A stretch of DNA of 64,000 nucleotides, taken from contig NZ_JAFEWC010000003.1 in assembly GCF_017355875.1 (NCBI RefSeq), positions 377,001-441,000 of the forward strand, written 5' to 3'. Below are positions 61,864 to 64,000 of this stretch, piece by piece. How positions within the stretch are numbered: the first letter of the stretch is position 1; each line of letters starts with the position of its first letter. This DNA is from Aridibaculum aurantiacum. Lineage in GTDB: Bacteria > Bacteroidota > Bacteroidia > Chitinophagales > Chitinophagaceae. Under the pieces are notes generated by a model that saw only the letters and a program-made list of their open reading frames with translations, did not search any database and had not been told where the DNA came from. The position numbers and the translations under genes were made by a program.

Positions 61864-63023
61864 TTTATTTTACAATGTGTAGTTATGCTTTCTATTGATC
61901 GTGTAAAGTTCTCTTCCGTGCTACATAAGCTCACACGTACATACTTTTCGCCGGCAGATCCAAAGATGCCACCGGGTGTTATAAATACTCTTGCGTTATA
62001 CAATACTTCATCACTCAGCTCAAATCCTGATTTATATGCAGCTGGTATTTTTGCCCATACAAATAAGCCTACCTGTTGTTTTGAATAGCTACATCCAAGA
62101 AGGTCTAAAAGCTGAAATGCTTTTTCTTTTCGCTTGCTGTAAACTTCATTTACTTGCTGGTGCCAGTCAGCGCCAAGGCTTAAAGCCTTTGCTGCAGCCA
62201 GCTGTAGCGGAAGAAACATGCCACTGTCCATATTGCTTTTAAAACGTATGATCTCATCTATTCGTTCTTTAGCACCACTCAATACACCTACACGCCACCC
62301 GGCCATATTATGCGATTTGCTCAGTGAGTTCAATTCTACTGCAACTTCTTTAGCACCATCAACAGCAAGTAAACTTGCAGGGTTTTCATTTAGTATAAAA
62401 CTGTATGGATTGTCGTGGCAAATAAGGATGTTATGTTTTTTACCAAAAGCGATCAGCTTTTCAAACAATGCTTTAGTTGGTAATTGGCCTGTTGGCATAT
62501 GCGGGTAATTCACCCACATCAGTTTTACCTTACTTAGATCTTTTTGTTCGAGCGCATCAAAATCTATTTGCCAATCATTCTCTTCTTGCAGTTCATATTC
62601 TACACAAGTACCACCGGCCAATTGTACAGCACTTCTATAAGTAGGATAGCCGGGATTAGGAATAAGCGCCTCATCTCCATGTTCCAGGTAGGTCATGCAT
62701 ATATGCATGATGCCTTCTTTGGAACCAATGAGCGGCAGAATTTCTGTTGCAGGATCTAACGTTACATGATACCACTGGCGATACCAGTCTGCAAATGCCT
62801 GTCGCAATGCATCCACTCCTTTATAGCTTTGGTAGCCATGCACATTTTGTTTGGCTGCGTCTTGTTGTAAAGCCTCTATCACTTCGGGATTAGGTGGCAG
62901 GTCGGGGCTGCCAATACCAAGATTGATAACAGCTGTGCCTGACTTATTCATTTCCTGTATCTCTTTCAGTTTTTGCGAGAAATAATATTCTCCAATGCCG
63001 TTCAACCTGCTTGATACTTTCAT
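61860..63023 (-). CDS. PLP-dependent class I/II aminotransferase (aromatic pathway)
   Basis: A 387-residue fold-type I aminotransferase: INLGIGSPDLPPNP, GSKEGIMHICMTYLEHGDE, HDNPYSFILN and the PLP-lysine motif ELNSLSKSHNMAGWRVG. Position between pheA and tyrA suggests it transaminates phenylpyruvate and 4-hydroxyphenylpyruvate to Phe and Tyr; LL-diaminopimelate aminotransferases are similar in sequence. Its ATG touches the pheA stop. Confidence 0.9.
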   Translation of the reverse strand: MKVSSRLNGIGEYYFSQKLKEIQEMNKSGTAVINLGIGSPDLPPNPEVIEALQQDAAKQNVHGYQSYKGVDALRQAFADWYRQWYHVTLDPATEILPLIGSKEGIMHICMTYLEHGDEALIPNPGYPTYRSAVQLAGGTCVEYELQEENDWQIDFDALEQKDLSKVKLMWVNYPHMPTGQLPTKALFEKLIAFGKKHNILICHDNPYSFILNENPASLLAVDGAKEVAVELNSLSKSHNMAGWRVGVLSGAKERIDEIIRFKSNMDSGMFLPLQLAAAKALSLGADWHQQVNEVYSKRKEKAFQLLDLLGCSYSKQQVGLFVWAKIPAAYKSGFELSDEVLYNARVFITPGGIFGSAGEKYVRVSLCSTEENFTRSIESITTHCKIK

Positions 63024-63851
63024 TTAGATCGTTTTACCTTTTTTGTATAAACCAAGAACTGTTAGCTCTTGTGTAAGTGGTTGTATTTTTTGCAAAGCGT
63101 TGTCAAACTTCTTTATGTTGTCAAATTCCATGTCTGCATGAAAGCTATACTTCCAGTCGCTGCCGGGGATAGGCATGCTTTGTAGCTTGCTAAGGTTTAT
63201 GCCAGCGGATGCTATTTTACTCAAAACCTTCGCCAGGCTTCCTTTTGAGTGGTCTGTAAAAAAGTTAACTGAAGCCTTGTTTGCATCTTCCACTTTCGCT
63301 GTTGTTCCTTCGCGTTTCAATACCAGGAAGCGTGTATAGTTGTTTTTCATGGTGTGAATGTTGGGTGCAATCACATCAAGATTGTACAGTTGCGCAGCCA
63401 GTTTACTTGCCACTGCAGCTATGTGTTTACTGCGGTTCTGGTGTACATGCTTAGCACTCAAAGCAGTGTCTTCGGTCTCCACCAGTTTCCATTTATACTT
63501 ATCAAAAAAATCGATGCACTGCAACAGCGCCATAGGGTGGGAGTGCACCTCGCGGATATCCTGTAATTGAACACCTGGATTAACCAAAAGGTTTTGCCTG
63601 ATCTGCAGGTAAACCTCGCCTACAATTTTTAGGTTGCTTTTTAGCAGGAGATTGTAATTGGGAAGAATGCTGCCGGCTATAGAATTTTCAATAGCCATTA
63701 CGCCGCCATCACTTTCTTTTTTGTTGGCAGCAATTTTTACAACCTCCCTAAAAGTAGCACATGGGATAACTTCCACGTCATCAAAAAATTGTTGAGCTGC
63801 CACCTGGTGAAAGCTTCCTTCAAAGCCTTGTATTGCAATTTTTAAACTCAT
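63024..63851 (-). CDS. pheA: Prephenate dehydratase
   Basis: Converts prephenate to phenylpyruvate. 275 residues: the PDT domain at 1 to about 185 (IQGFEGSFHQVAAQQFFDD, GVMAIENSIAGSILPNYNLL and the TRF motif NYTRFLVLKREG) and a regulatory ACT domain at about 190-270. The ATG at 63851 (MSLKIAIQG) is preferred to one at 63866. First gene of the aromatic operon and placed just behind an attenuator-like terminator. Confidence 0.95.
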   Translation of the reverse strand: MSLKIAIQGFEGSFHQVAAQQFFDDVEVIPCATFREVVKIAANKKESDGGVMAIENSIAGSILPNYNLLLKSNLKIVGEVYLQIRQNLLVNPGVQLQDIREVHSHPMALLQCIDFFDKYKWKLVETEDTALSAKHVHQNRSKHIAAVASKLAAQLYNLDVIAPNIHTMKNNYTRFLVLKREGTTAKVEDANKASVNFFTDHSKGSLAKVLSKIASAGINLSKLQSMPIPGSDWKYSFHADMEFDNIKKFDNALQKIQPLTQELTVLGLYKKGKTI

Positions 63852-63864
63852 GATTTTGTGCAAC

Positions 63865-63893
63865 AAAAAATCCCGGCCTTGTGAGCCGGGATT
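63865..63893 (-). terminator. Attenuator terminator upstream of pheA
   Basis: On the minus strand AATCCCGGC, 7-nt loop TCACAAG, GCCGGGATT, then TTTT, ending 13 bp before the pheA start. Its left arm can instead pair with 63938-63946. Confidence 0.85.
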
Positions 63894-63961
63894 ATCTATG
63901 TTGAGTTTTTTAATTTTTCTATGGTTTCAACAAAAGCATCCCGGCTCCTTTCGTAAAGAAG
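63865..63961 (-). promoter_or_regulatory. Transcription attenuator of the pheA operon
   Basis: On the minus strand, in order: CTTCTTT, loop ACG, AAAGGAG (63945-63961, hairpin 1:2); AGCCGGGAT (63938-63946, arm 2); ATCCCGGCT (63884-63892, arm 3, exact complement of arm 2); GCCGGGATT (arm 4). 2:3 is an antiterminator that excludes the 3:4 terminator. Arm 2 is inside the leader-peptide frame just after the Phe/Tyr codons. Confidence 0.65.
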
Positions 63962-64000
63962 TAATAAAAAAAGAAGTAACGATATCCTTTGTTTGTTGTC
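63919..64000 (-). CDS. Phe/Tyr-rich leader peptide of the pheA operon (partial at window edge)
   Basis: Reading from the edge: TTNKGYRYFFFYYFFTKGAG then MLLLKP and TAG at 63919-63921. Ten consecutive codons, Tyr-Phe-Phe-Phe-Tyr-Tyr-Phe-Phe and the nearby Tyr, are Phe or Tyr, matching the products of the operon. The start codon would lie outside the window. The other frame in this stretch is open too, up to TAG near 63896, so the choice rests on composition and position. Confidence 0.55.
   Translation of the reverse strand, partial: TTNKGYRYFFFYYFFTKGAGMLLLKP

Noticed and set aside
63896-64000. C-terminus of a protein gene in the alternative minus-strand frame (ends ...VETIEKLKNST)
   Set aside because: It is open and cannot be excluded, but it runs through a Leu-rich stretch that is the shifted reading of the Phe/Tyr codons, and the other frame fits the downstream operon better. 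Kept as the main alternative to the leader peptide.

Overview
The window is a stretch of ordinary chromosome from a Bacteroidota bacterium, most likely a member of Chitinophagaceae. The evidence is a SusC/SusD-type pair, a type IX secretion (T9SS) C-terminal sorting domain and a PorE-like TPR/propeller/OmpA protein, an E1 alpha-beta fusion, a DAHP synthase with chorismate mutase fused at its C-terminus, many lipoproteins, starts without a clear Shine-Dalgarno, and several TAnnTTTG promoter elements close to start codons. I see no rRNA, tRNA, CRISPR array, prophage or insertion sequence.

Layout. 1-3.0 kb: end of an unknown gene, hemB, a four-helix-bundle gene and hemL. 3.0-8.5 kb (minus): dprA, PorE-like protein, queE, a small protein and folD. 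8.6-17.4 kb (plus): an outer-membrane pair (barrel plus helix-hairpin-helix barrel), then SusC, SusD and a DUF1735-type lipoprotein. 17.5-24.6 kb: DUF3467 protein, a second four-helix-bundle gene, radC, prs, rplY, pth, a fumarylacetoacetase-family enzyme and the E1 fusion. 24.6-25.1 kb: a four-copy tandem repeat of about 126 bp with internal hairpins. 25-30 kb: small membrane proteins and lipoproteins, a degenerate phospholipase-D-like protein and a serine hydrolase. 30.3-33.8 kb: two divergent GH13 enzymes. 34.5-38.7 kb (minus): pstSCAB-phoU. 38.8-47.4 kb: outer-membrane and envelope proteins, an App1-type phosphatase, a TIR-transmembrane protein, a T9SS cargo, a glycosyltransferase and a pentapeptide-repeat protein. 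47.4-52.7 kb: response regulator, acyl-CoA dehydrogenase and histidine kinase in a row, an HMA protein and a DUF389 protein. 52.8-59.4 kb: M3 peptidase, GH43-like membrane protein and secreted proteins. 59.8-64.0 kb (minus): pheA, aminotransferase, tyrA and DAHP synthase-chorismate mutase.

The most interesting signals are regulatory or non-coding. First, the pheA operon is preceded by what looks like a complete ribosome-mediated attenuator: a reading frame dense in Phe and Tyr codons that runs off the window edge, a 9-nt antiterminator arm and an intrinsic terminator just before pheA. Second, both four-helix-bundle genes (relatives of 23S rRNA intervening-sequence proteins) are bracketed by inverted copies of low-complexity repeats that fill the gap between neighbouring genes almost exactly, suggesting small mobile or formerly mobile units. 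Third, the tandem repeat at 24.6-25.1 kb shows compensatory changes in its outer stem. Several genes also have damaged or unusual starts: a four-helix-bundle gene, a lipoprotein with an apparent one-base deletion in its signal peptide, and a GH43-like gene whose signal peptide has no standard start codon and overlaps a terminator-like hairpin.
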